Assembly: GCA_964250215.1 (NCBI GenBank)
Contig: CAXUEX010000178.1
Span: 1-5,392, forward strand
Source: DAIDJM01 sp964250215
GTDB lineage: Bacteria > Pseudomonadota > Alphaproteobacteria > Acetobacterales > Acetobacteraceae
Direction of reading: 5' to 3'
Length of the DNA: 5,392 nucleotides
Position numbers and translations under genes: made by a program. The notes under the pieces were generated by a model. The model saw only the letters and a program-made list of their open reading frames with translations. It did not search any database and was not told the DNA's origin. Below, one piece after another: positions 1-5,392 of this stretch. Position 1 is the stretch's first letter; each line of letters opens with the position of its first letter.

Positions 1-179
1 CGGTGCAGGCGCCGGAGGGCGCGGTGCGCGACGCGATCCCGCGCGGGGCGCTGCTGGTGTGCATATCGGGCGCGGCCGGCGATGCGGCCATGGCCCCGGC
101 TTTCGCGGCGGCGGGCATCGATCTCGCGGCGATGGAATGGCTGCCGCGGATCACACGGGCGCAATCGATGGATGTGCTG

Positions 180-182
180 TAG
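180..182 (+). other. In-frame amber codon inside pntAA
   Basis: In the pntAA frame the codons read ATG GAT GTG CTG TAG AGC CAG GCC AAT. Family members carry two serines after MD(V/I)L, so TAG stands where the first serine is expected. One base change would convert the common serine codon TCG to TAG. By alignment from memory with the Rhodospirillum rubrum protein, the lost residue corresponds to Ser138 of the 'RQD loop' (Arg127, Gln132, Asp135, Ser138) at the hydride-transfer site. The other three residues of that set are present here. Confidence 0.9.
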
Positions 183-902
183 AGCCAGGCCAATCTGGCG
201 GGCTATCGCGCGGTGATCGAGGGCGCGGCGGCGTTCGATCGCGGGTTTCCGATGATGATGACGGCGGCGGGCACGGTGCCGCCGGCGCGCGTGTTCGTGG
301 TGGGCGCGGGAGTGGCGGGGTTGCAGGCGATTGCGACGGCGCGGCGGCTCGGCGCGATTGTTTCGGCAACCGATGTGCGGCCGGCGGCGAAGGAGGAGAT
401 CAAGTCGCTGGGCGCCAATTTCGTCGGCGTGGAAGATGCGGAGACGGCGCAGCAGACCGGCGCGTATGCCGGTGAGATGAGCGACGAGTTCCGACAGAAG
501 CAGGCGGAGCTGGTGGCAACGACTGTGGCGAAGAACGATCTGGTGATCTGCACCGCGCTGGTGGCCGGCGGGCGGGCGCCGGTGATCGTTTCGCAGGAAG
601 CCGTCGAGGCCATGCGTGCCGGCAGCGTGGTGGTGGATATCGCGGCCGATGCGGGCGGCAATTGCGCGGCGACGAAGCCGGGTGAGTTGCGCGTTACCGG
701 CAACGGCGTAAAAGTGTTGGGGTATCGCAACTGGCCCGGGCGCATTCCAGTGGCGGCGAGCGCGCTGTATGCACGCAATCTGCTGACGTTCCTCACCACT
801 TTCTGGGACAAGGAAGCGGGGGCGCCGAAGCTGCCGGCGGAGGATGCGATCGTGGCCGGTGTGATGATCACGCGCGGCGGTAAGGTGGTGCATCCGAAAT
901 TC

Positions 903-1151
903 GCCGCAAGCGCGCCGCAAACCATGCCGGCCGCCGCGCCCGAGCCGGAACCGCGGCTGCCGCTAGCGGAAATTGCGGCGGATGAGACCTCGGCGCCAGC
1001 GACCGACGCCGATTTTCCCGAGCCGATCGTGGATGGCGAAGGGCCCGTCCTGGAACCGGAAGCGGCGAAAGTGCATCCGATCTCCGCCGATCTTCCGGCC
1101 AAACCGAAGAAGCCGCGCCGGAAGAGACCGCCGCAGGAGGGGGACGCGCCA
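903..1151 (+). other. Low-complexity Pro/Ala/Glu C-terminal tail of PntAA
   Basis: These 83 codons follow the last recognisable domain I residues (VVHPKF). The stretch is rich in proline, alanine and acidic residues, then turns strongly basic at 1101-1127 (KPKKPRRKR) before ending QEGDAP. It has no membrane segment and looks disordered. In the unsplit PntA of E. coli a Pro/Ala-rich linker joins domain I to the membrane helices. This tail may be the equivalent linker left on the PntAA side of the split; that is inference. The last codons also contain the Shine-Dalgarno sequence of pntAB. Confidence 0.7.
1135..1140 (+). promoter_or_regulatory. Ribosome binding site of pntAB
   Basis: A perfect AGGAGG lies inside the last codons of pntAA, 10 bases before the ATG at 1151. 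It fixes the pntAB start and would let ribosomes load on pntAB even if translation of pntAA stops early at the amber codon. Confidence 0.8.
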
Positions 1152-1474
1152 TGAGCCATGTGGTTTTGTTGCAGCCTGTTGTGCAGGCGGCCGATCCGTT
1201 CATCTTTCTGCTCACGATTTTCCTGCTCGCCTGTTTCGTGGGCTACTACGTGGTCTGGAACGTGACGCCGGCGCTGCATAGCCCGCTGATGGCGGTGACG
1301 AACGGCATTTCTTCCGTGATCATCGTGGGCGCCATGCTTGCCACGGGGCTCTCGCATGCGTTGTGGCCGCGGCTGTTCGGGTTTCTCGCGGTAACACTGG
1401 CGAGCGTGAACATCTTTGGCGGGTTTCTGGTGACGCAGCGGATGCTGTCGATGTTCAAGAAGAAAACACCATGA
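1151..1474 (+). CDS. pntAB: NAD(P) transhydrogenase subunit alpha part 2 (membrane domain)
   Basis: This 107-residue protein supplies the alpha-side helices of membrane domain II, which with PntB forms the proton path of transhydrogenase. Three hydrophobic segments are visible at about residues 16-37, 47-67 and 72-95. The most conserved block is FVGYYVVWNVTPALHSPLMAVTNGISSVIIVGA (residues 29-61, split here by position: FVGYYVVW at 29-36, TPALHSPLMAVTNGISS at 39-55), which is diagnostic for this family. Length is normal for the split form; in E. coli the same segment is fused to the end of PntA. The start ATG overlaps the pntAA stop by 4 bp (ATGA) and has a perfect AGGAGG 10 bases upstream. 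Its own stop overlaps the pntB start in the same way, so the three genes form one translationally coupled operon. No defect is visible. Confidence 0.96.
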   Translation: MSHVVLLQPVVQAADPFIFLLTIFLLACFVGYYVVWNVTPALHSPLMAVTNGISSVIIVGAMLATGLSHALWPRLFGFLAVTLASVNIFGGFLVTQRMLSMFKKKTP

Positions 1475-2886
1475 CCTCGCTGCTGTATCTGGCCGCCGCG
1501 GTGCTGTTCATTCTGGCGCTGCGCGGGCTTTCCAGCCCCACCACATCGCAGCAGGGCATCCGCTACGGCATGTCGGGCATGGCGATTGCGATCCTGGCCA
1601 CGCTGTTCCGGCCGGGCATGACTACGGGGGTGCATGGCGGCGCCGACCTCAGCGGGTTTCTGCTGATTGCCGTGGGCATTGCGATCGGCGGCACGATCGG
1701 CAATTACATCGCACAGCGCATCAAGATGACGGCGCTGCCGCAATTGGTGGCGGCGTTCCATTCGCTGGTGGGTCTGGCGGCGGTGTTCGTGGCGGCTTCC
1801 GCGCTGTATGCGCCGCAGGCGTTCAACATTGGCACGCTGTATCACGTGCACACGCAGAGCCTGATCGAAATGTCGCTGGGGCTTGCGATCGGCGCCATCA
1901 CGTTTTCCGGTTCGCTCGTGGCGTTTGCCAAGCTGCAGGGGCTGGTGAAGGGCACGCCGGTAAGCTTTCCGTATCAGCACCAGTTGAATCTCGGGCTCGG
2001 GCTGCTGGTTCTGCTGCTGATCGTGTTCTTCATTGCCAGCGGCACGCCGCCGCTGTTCTGGATGATCGCAGTGCTGGCGGCGGTGCTGGGATTTCTGCTG
2101 ATCATTCCGATCGGCGGGGCGGACATGCCGGTGGTGGTTTCCATGCTGAACAGCTATTCCGGCTGGGCGGCGTGCGGCATCGGTTTCACCATCCAGAACC
2201 TGGCGCTGATCATCACCGGCGCACTGGTGGGCGCTTCGGGTGCGATCCTTTCCTATGTGATGTGCAAGGGCATGAACCGGAGCATCATCAACGTGCTGCT
2301 GGGCGGGTTCGGCAGCGATGCGGCCGCGGGCGGCGCGGCGGCCGCGGCGGGCGAACGGCATGTGAAGCAAGGCAATGCCGAAGATGCCGGCTTTATCATG
2401 AAGAATGCCAGCAAGGTGATCGTGGTTCCGGGTTACGGCATGGCGGTGGCGCAGGCGCAGCACGCGTTGCGCGAAATGGCCGACACGCTGAAGCACGAGG
2501 GCGTGGAGGTAAAATACGCAATCCATCCGGTGGCGGGGCGCATGCCGGGCCACATGAACGTGCTGCTGGCCGAGGCCAACGTGCCGTACGACGAGGTGTT
2601 CGAGCTGGAGACAATCAACAACGAATTCAGCACCGCGGACGTGGTTTATGTGATCGGCGCGAACGACGTGACGAACCCGGCGGCAAAAACCGATCCGCAA
2701 TCGCCGATCTACGGCATGCCGATCCTGGATGTGGATCGGGCAAAAACCGTGCTGTTCGTGAAGCGCTCGATGGCGTCGGGCTATGCTGGCGTGGAGAACG
2801 AGCTGTTCTTCCGGCCGAACACGATGATGCTGTTCGGCGATGCCAAAAAGATGACCGAGGAGATCGTGCAGTCGCTCGGCCGGTGA
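1471..2886 (+). CDS. pntB: NAD(P) transhydrogenase subunit beta
   Basis: PntB (471 residues) carries the main membrane domain II and the NADP(H)-binding domain III. Residues 1 to about 275 hold roughly nine hydrophobic helices. They include MTALPQLVAAFHSLVGLAAV around His97 (the equivalent of E. coli beta-His91), GGADMPVVVSMLNSYSGW with Asp218 and Asn227, and a conserved KGMNRSIINVLLGGFG at 266-281. A Gly/Ala linker follows at about 282-294. Domain III begins near 312 with the fold GYGMAVAQAQ (321-330), then HPVAGRMPGHMNVLLAEA (352-369), VIGANDVTNPAA with Asp399, and KRSMASGYAGVEN (431-443), which binds the NADP phosphate and closes over the cofactor. Length matches the family (about 460-470). 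ATG at 1471 was chosen because it overlaps the pntAB stop (ATGA) and starts in the first helix as in relatives. A GTG 108 bases upstream would add a non-family hydrophilic extension. The local ribosome site is weak (AAGAAGA, 1457-1463), consistent with translational coupling. The frame is fully intact. Confidence 0.97.
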   Translation: MTSLLYLAAAVLFILALRGLSSPTTSQQGIRYGMSGMAIAILATLFRPGMTTGVHGGADLSGFLLIAVGIAIGGTIGNYIAQRIKMTALPQLVAAFHSLVGLAAVFVAASALYAPQAFNIGTLYHVHTQSLIEMSLGLAIGAITFSGSLVAFAKLQGLVKGTPVSFPYQHQLNLGLGLLVLLLIVFFIASGTPPLFWMIAVLAAVLGFLLIIPIGGADMPVVVSMLNSYSGWAACGIGFTIQNLALIITGALVGASGAILSYVMCKGMNRSIINVLLGGFGSDAAAGGAAAAAGERHVKQGNAEDAGFIMKNASKVIVVPGYGMAVAQAQHALREMADTLKHEGVEVKYAIHPVAGRMPGHMNVLLAEANVPYDEVFELETINNEFSTADVVYVIGANDVTNPAAKTDPQSPIYGMPILDVDRAKTVLFVKRSMASGYAGVENELFFRPNTMMLFGDAKKMTEEIVQSLGR

Positions 2887-2901
2887 GATGGACTTGCCCA
2901 G

Positions 2902-3249
2902 CTATCTGGCGTGGCGCGCCGGCTTGATCTTCTCGAACGCGCCGAGAATGCACACCGCACCGGTGGTGTTCAGCCGGATCGTAACGAGACTTGAACAGAT
3001 TTCATCCGATCCGGGAATCGGCGCGTAGGTGAAGCCGCGTGTGTCCAGGCTGAGGCCGGTGCAGCGCGAGGGCAGATGATTCCGATACACGCTGCCGTCG
3101 CGCATCGTGAACAGGATCGTGCTGTCGTCCGGGACATCGGTGTGGTCGATCCGGATGGTGCTCAGGCAGATCGGTGGCGCTGGCGGCGCGGCGGCGGCGG
3201 TTGCGATCAGAGGCAGCGCGATCGCGGCGCGTTTCAGTAGTTCGGCCAT
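2902..3249 (-). CDS. Small secreted four-cysteine protein of unknown function
   Basis: This 115-residue protein begins with a probable Sec signal peptide: two basic/polar N-terminal turns (MAELLKR), a hydrophobic core AAIALPLIATAAA and a likely cleavage near residues 19-22. The mature part is about 94 residues with four cysteines (Cys28, Cys63, Cys85, Cys100), suitable for two disulfides in the periplasm. Visible patterns are DDSTILFTMRDGSVYRNHLP (41-60), CTGLSLDTRGFTY (63-75), ICSSLVTIRL and GAVCILGAFEKI. The layout resembles small proteobacterial exported proteins of the DUF6491 kind (a beta-rich domain with TILF-MRDG-VYRN and C-LG-F); that assignment is from memory and tentative. Its start overlaps the end of the VOC gene by 16 bp, so the two are probably co-transcribed. 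A GGAGGT lies 15 bases before the ATG, rather far. Its stop is 15 bp from the convergent pntB stop, with no obvious terminator between them. No function is claimed. Confidence 0.8.
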   Translation of the reverse strand: MAELLKRAAIALPLIATAAAAPPAPPICLSTIRIDHTDVPDDSTILFTMRDGSVYRNHLPSRCTGLSLDTRGFTYAPIPGSDEICSSLVTIRLNTTGAVCILGAFEKIKPARHAR

Positions 3250-3656
3250 AGCCCTGGCGTTGCCACCTCCAAGGAATGGTTGTCGGGGTCGCGGAAATAC
3301 AGGCTGGTGCCGCCGGCGACCCAGGTGATTCGGCTTTCCACCTCGATGCCCCGATGGCGCAGATGCGCTTCCCAGGTGGCGAGCTCCCCGCGCGGGATGG
3401 CGAAGGCCAGGTGCAGCGTGCCGCGCCCATCATGCGCCGGGATCGTGCCGAAAGGCGAAACCGAGGGTTCGGCGGAGCCGCCTTTGTGGAACAGCAGCAG
3501 CACGCCGCCGCCGGGCACGCCGAGCGCGCACATGCGGGCATCCTCGAGATACACCTCGAAACCCATTAGCTCGCGGTAAAAATCGCGGGAGACCGCGAGA
3601 TCGCGGACATACAGCGCGGTTTCCAAGATGTGGCTGATGCGAGGCGGCGTGGTCAT
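3234..3656 (-). CDS. VOC family protein (glyoxalase/bleomycin resistance/dioxygenase fold)
   Basis: This 140-residue cytosolic protein is a single vicinal-oxygen-chelate domain built of two beta-alpha-beta-beta-beta halves. The first half has ETALYVRDLAVSRDFYRELMGFEV (12-35, N-terminal block) and the second has GTLHLAFAIPRGEL (79-92) and SLYFRDPDNHSLEVATPGLW (118-137). Glu12, His82 and Glu130 sit where the family places divalent-metal ligands, so a metal-dependent enzyme is plausible. The RDPDNHSLE signature near the end is typical. Members act as glyoxalases, extradiol dioxygenases, epimerases or drug-binding proteins, and the substrate cannot be read from the sequence. ATG at 3656 gives the normal N-terminus; the ribosome site is poor (only a purine-rich GGAAAAAAA upstream). 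The gene is divergent from the SDR gene across 62 bp and overlaps the downstream secreted-protein gene by 16 bp. It is complete and intact. Confidence 0.93.
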   Translation of the reverse strand: MTTPPRISHILETALYVRDLAVSRDFYRELMGFEVYLEDARMCALGVPGGGVLLLFHKGGSAEPSVSPFGTIPAHDGRGTLHLAFAIPRGELATWEAHLRHRGIEVESRITWVAGGTSLYFRDPDNHSLEVATPGLWPNY

Positions 3657-3718
3657 GGGCGTTTTTTTCCAAAGCCTGCTAAGATGGGACGGGAAATTGG
3701 AAAACGGAAGCGCCGCCC
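3657..3718. promoter_or_regulatory. Divergent intergenic region, probable promoters for VOC and SDR genes
   Basis: These 62 bp separate two divergent starts and are A+T-richer than the flanking genes. On the plus strand TGCTAAGAT (3677-3685) resembles an extended -10 element (TGn followed by TAAGAT), but no good -35 box lies at the right distance. A GGAAG at 3706-3710, 8 bases before the ATG at 3719, is the SDR ribosome site. On the minus strand I could not pick a convincing -10/-35 pair for the VOC gene. The promoter role is inferred from gene orientation; the exact elements are uncertain. Confidence 0.4.
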
Positions 3719-4756
3719 ATGAGCCATAGCGAAACCACCGTGCTGGTCACCGGCGGGTCCGGCTACATCGCCGCTTTCTGCATCGGGCAGTTGCTGGAAC
3801 GCGGCTATCGCGTGAACGCCACCATGCGCAGCCTGGCGCGCGAGGCGGAGGTGCGGGGGACGATCGCGAAGCTCGCCGATGCCGGGGACCGCCTGCGCCT
3901 GTTCGCGGCCGATTTGAACGCGGATGCGGGCTGGGCGGAGGCAGTTTCCGGCTGCCGCTATGTGCTGCACGTGGCCTCGCCGCTGCCGACGAGCAATCCG
4001 AAGGACGACGACGCGCTGGTGCGCCCGGCACGGGACGGCACGCTGCGCGTGCTGCTGGCAGCGCGCGACGCGGGCGTGCGGCGGGTGGTGATCACGGCTT
4101 CGGCGGCGTGCATTTGTTACGGCCACGGCAGCCGGCAGACGCCGTTCACCGAAGCCGACTGGACGGACGAGACGAACCGCAGCGACACCAGCGCCTATGA
4201 GCGCAGCAAGACGATCGCCGAGCGCGCGGCGCGGGATTGGATGGCGCGCGAAGGCGGCGCGATGGAATTCGTGACCGTGCATCCGGGCGCGGTGCTGGGG
4301 CCGGTGCTGGGGCGGGACTTTTCCGCCTCCATCGAAATCGTGCGCAAGCTGATGGATGGCTCGGTGCCAGGCATTCCGCGCTTCGGCTGGCCGCTGGTGG
4401 ACGTGCGCGACATCGCCGATTTGCATGTGCGCGCGATGGAAGCCGACGGCATCACGGGCGAACGCTTCATTGGCGCCGGCGCGTTCGCGTGGATGGAGGA
4501 AGTGGCTCGCGTGCTGCGGACCCGGCTGGGGGATCGCGCGAAGAAAGTGCCGACGCGCAAGATCCCGGATTTCCTGGTGCGCATCTTCGCGATGTTCGAT
4601 CCGGTGGTGAAGGACCGGCTGTTCGAACTGGGGAAGTATCGGCCGGTGACTTCGGCGCACGCGGAACAGAAATTGGGATGGGTGCCTCGATCGAACGAGG
4701 AGGCGATTTTGGCGACGGCGGAGAGTTTGTTGTCAAACAAGATTCTTCTTTCTTGA
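3719..4756 (+). CDS. Extended SDR: NAD(P)-dependent epimerase/dihydroflavonol-4-reductase-like (aldehyde reductase) family
   Basis: This 345-residue cytosolic oxidoreductase has an N-terminal Rossmann domain with VLVTGGSGYIAAF (8-20). The last position of the TGxxGxxG motif is alanine, which is common in the dihydroflavonol-4-reductase-like branch. Arg37 after the second strand (ATMRS) suggests NADP(H) preference. Further family marks are AADLN at 63-67, HVASPLP at 84-90, a TASAA segment with the presumed catalytic Ser128, and the active-site Tyr160-x-x-x-Lys164 (SAYERSKTIAE). VHPGAVLGPVLG (187-198) and DVRDIADLHVRAM (228-240) are also typical. The substrate domain ends with LGWVPRSNEEAILATAESLL, the usual C-terminus of this group. 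The likely reaction is reduction of an aldehyde or ketone, or the reverse; the substrate is unknown. ATG at 3719 has GGAAG 8 bases upstream and gives a family-length N-terminus. The final residues NKILLS and the TGA stop lie in an A+T-rich inverted repeat. The gene is intact. Confidence 0.93.
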   Translation: MSHSETTVLVTGGSGYIAAFCIGQLLERGYRVNATMRSLAREAEVRGTIAKLADAGDRLRLFAADLNADAGWAEAVSGCRYVLHVASPLPTSNPKDDDALVRPARDGTLRVLLAARDAGVRRVVITASAACICYGHGSRQTPFTEADWTDETNRSDTSAYERSKTIAERAARDWMAREGGAMEFVTVHPGAVLGPVLGRDFSASIEIVRKLMDGSVPGIPRFGWPLVDVRDIADLHVRAMEADGITGERFIGAGAFAWMEEVARVLRTRLGDRAKKVPTRKIPDFLVRIFAMFDPVVKDRLFELGKYRPVTSAHAEQKLGWVPRSNEEAILATAESLLSNKILLS

Positions 4757-4780
4757 AAGAAAGAAGCAAAGAACTTTCTT
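4745..4780. terminator. A+T-rich inverted-repeat island, probable bidirectional terminator
   Basis: A perfect inverted repeat of 10-base arms, CTTCTTTCTT (4745-4754) and AAGAAAGAAG (4757-4766), sits at the SDR stop codon. A usable hairpin would have 8 pairs and the loop TTGAAA. An alternative stem pairs AAGAAAG (4757-4763) with CTTTCTT (4774-4780), next to the stop of the convergent transporter gene. The stems are A/T-rich with no long T-run, so this is not a classical intrinsic terminator. Its position between convergent genes and its contrast with the surrounding G+C-rich DNA support a terminator-like role. From memory, similar AAGAAAG/CTTTCTT elements at gene ends occur in Acetobacteraceae; I cannot verify that here. 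Confidence 0.5.
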
Positions 4781-5392
4781 CAGTTTCTGTAGCCGACCCA
4801 GACGCAGAGGGAGGCCAGCAGGCAGCTTCCGGCACCGGCTAGCATGGCAAAGCGAAAATCCGCCAGCAGAACAGTGCCTTGCGCGGCCAGCACGCCGCCC
4901 AGCAGCGCGGTGGCGATCAAGCCGCCGCTGCGCGCAACCGCACTGTTGAAGCCGGACGCGGAACCGACATGAGCTTCGTCCACCGAACCCAGCACGGCCG
5001 TGGTGAGCGGCGCAACCGCCCCGCTCATGCCCAGCGCCATCGCCAGCATCGCTGGCAGAACTTGAGTGAAATAATCTCCGGTCGCATCGAGCCGGCAAGC
5101 CAGCAGAAAGCCGGCAGCCACGATCACGGGGCCGAGAACCAGCGTTGCGCGGGCGCCGGCGCGGCCGGCAATCCGGCCCATGGTGGGAGAAAGCAGTGCC
5201 AGCACGGCCGGCAAGGGCAGCAGCGCCGCGCCGGCTTGCGCGGCACTGTACCGCGCGGCACCGATCAGCACATACGGCACCAGCACCAGCAGCCCGCCCA
5301 ACGCGCCATATAGCAGCAGCGTGAACAGCGTGAGCGCGACGAAGTTGCGTGAGCCAAACAAATCGAGCGGCATGGCCGCGCGCTCCCCGCGG
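4780..5392 (-). CDS. MFS transporter, DHA2 (14-helix drug exporter) type, C-terminal half; 5' end outside window
   Basis: The frame is open to the right edge, so only about 203 C-terminal residues of the transporter are present. The ATG at 5371-5373 is internal: upstream codons continue in frame as RGERAA, and relatives have a basic loop followed by (M)PLDLFRSR at this point, midway through the protein. Numbered from that ATG, about six membrane segments are visible at residues 11-37, 46-66, 76-95, 102-128, 149-165 and 175-194. The pattern TLLLYGALGGLLVLVPYVLI, the segment LGMSGAVAPLTTAVLGSV, and HVGSASGFNSAVARSGGLIATALLG are characteristic of DHA2 proton-antiport exporters. Members usually expel drugs or other small toxic molecules across the inner membrane; the substrate is unknown here. 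The C-terminus is short (VWVGYRN) and its TGA stop abuts the inverted-repeat island shared with the convergent SDR gene. The visible part has no defect. Confidence 0.9.
   Translation of the reverse strand, partial: RGERAAMPLDLFGSRNFVALTLFTLLLYGALGGLLVLVPYVLIGAARYSAAQAGAALLPLPAVLALLSPTMGRIAGRAGARATLVLGPVIVAAGFLLACRLDATGDYFTQVLPAMLAMALGMSGAVAPLTTAVLGSVDEAHVGSASGFNSAVARSGGLIATALLGGVLAAQGTVLLADFRFAMLAGAGSCLLASLCVWVGYRN

Larger units (their letters stand above)
3..1154 (+). pseudogene. pntAA: NAD(P) transhydrogenase subunit alpha part 1 (domain I, NAD(H)-binding), 5' end outside window, interrupted by in-frame TAG
   Basis: This is the soluble NAD(H)-binding domain I of the proton-translocating transhydrogenase, which passes hydride between NADH and NADP+ at the inner membrane. 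The frame is open from the left edge. It shows the family block LPRITRAQSMDVL, then TAG at 180-182, then SQANLAGYRAVI, MMMTAAGTVPPARV, the Rossmann fingerprint VGAGVAGLQAI and SATDVRPAAKEEI. The segment GYRNWPGRIPVAASALYARN matches the mobile loop that closes over the nucleotide. The N-terminal part (about 70-80 residues by family length) lies outside the window. After the usual family end (GGKVVHPKF, to 902) there is an 83-residue Pro/Ala/Glu-rich tail ending in a basic patch. Apart from the TAG the frame is undamaged, so this is either a recent nonsense mutation, a sequence error or a readthrough site. If translation restarted, a 313-residue product from GTG at 213 is possible, but I see no good ribosome site there and it would lack part of the domain. 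The family call is very secure; the pseudogene status is not. Confidence 0.85.

Noticed and set aside
180..182. Pyrrolysine or other programmed recoding at the TAG
   Set aside because: The expected residue is an ordinary serine conserved in the family, and nothing in the window (special tRNA, insertion element) supports recoding. Simple nonsense mutation or sequence error is more likely.
203..1357. 384-codon open frame on the minus strand opposite pntAA
   Set aside because: It is antisense to clear PntAA sequence and has low-complexity Ser/Ala/Thr composition; a codon-bias shadow.
1363..1470. Upstream GTG start for PntB giving 36 extra residues
   Set aside because: It would overlap pntAB by more than 100 bases, and the extension is hydrophilic and unlike family N-termini. 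The ATG at 1471 fits the ATGA coupling and the first helix.
1246..2700. Long open frame (484 codons) on the minus strand opposite pntAB/pntB
   Set aside because: It is antisense to a fully recognisable pntB. Its product is rich in His, Arg and Gln with no domain pattern, as expected from the reverse of G+C-rich coding DNA.
3657..3718. Possible operator palindrome between the VOC and SDR genes
   Set aside because: Only short GGGCG/CGCCC ends and no extended symmetrical site were found, and no regulator gene is adjacent.
3653..4660. 335-codon open frame on the minus strand opposite the SDR gene
   Set aside because: It lies opposite a complete SDR with all catalytic motifs. Its product is His/Arg/Ala-rich without recognisable domains.
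2902..4756. VOC, secreted protein and SDR as one detoxification system
   Set aside because: The SDR is divergent from the pair, substrates are unknown, and there is no shared motif or fusion. Adjacency alone is not enough.
5371..5373. ATG as the true start of the transporter gene
   Set aside because: The frame stays open to the window edge, the upstream residues (RGERAA) fit the mid-protein loop of DHA2 exporters, and a protein starting here would lack half the helices.

Overview
This window reads as a piece of bacterial chromosome that is very rich in G+C, with strong G/C preference at third codon positions. The proton-translocating transhydrogenase is encoded by three genes (pntAA, pntAB, pntB), an arrangement typical of Alphaproteobacteria such as Rhodospirillum. 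An alphaproteobacterium, possibly Acetobacteraceae-like, is my best inference; no rRNA or marker gene is present to settle it.

Layout. (1) Positions 1-2886, plus strand: the pnt operon. It enters from the left edge partway through pntAA and continues into pntAB and pntB, with a 4-bp ATGA stop/start overlap at each junction. pntAA carries an in-frame amber codon (TAG, 180-182) inside the most conserved stretch of the protein, otherwise with an intact frame on both sides. (2) Positions 2902-3656, minus strand: two overlapping small genes, a vicinal-oxygen-chelate (glyoxalase/bleomycin-resistance fold) protein followed by a short secreted four-cysteine protein of unknown function. (3) Positions 3657-3718: a 62-bp divergent intergenic region. 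(4) Positions 3719-4756, plus strand: an extended short-chain dehydrogenase/reductase of the dihydroflavonol-4-reductase/aldehyde-reductase type. (5) Positions 4745-4780: an A+T-rich inverted-repeat island between convergent genes, probably a bidirectional terminator. (6) Positions 4780-5392, minus strand: the C-terminal half of a DHA2-type major facilitator exporter, cut by the right edge.

How the genes work together. The three Pnt proteins would form one membrane enzyme: domain I (PntAA) binds NAD(H), the PntAB and PntB helices form the proton channel, and domain III at the end of PntB binds NADP(H). The enzyme uses the proton gradient to make NADPH from NADH. The SDR is a likely NADPH consumer, but nothing in the sequence ties it to the pnt operon. 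The VOC/secreted pair, the SDR and the exporter look like ordinary neighbours rather than one system.

I see no mobile element, CRISPR array, tRNA, rRNA or prophage signature, and no gene-free stretch longer than about 65 bp. The one observation really worth checking is the amber codon in pntAA. I found no convincing evidence of an undescribed multi-gene system.
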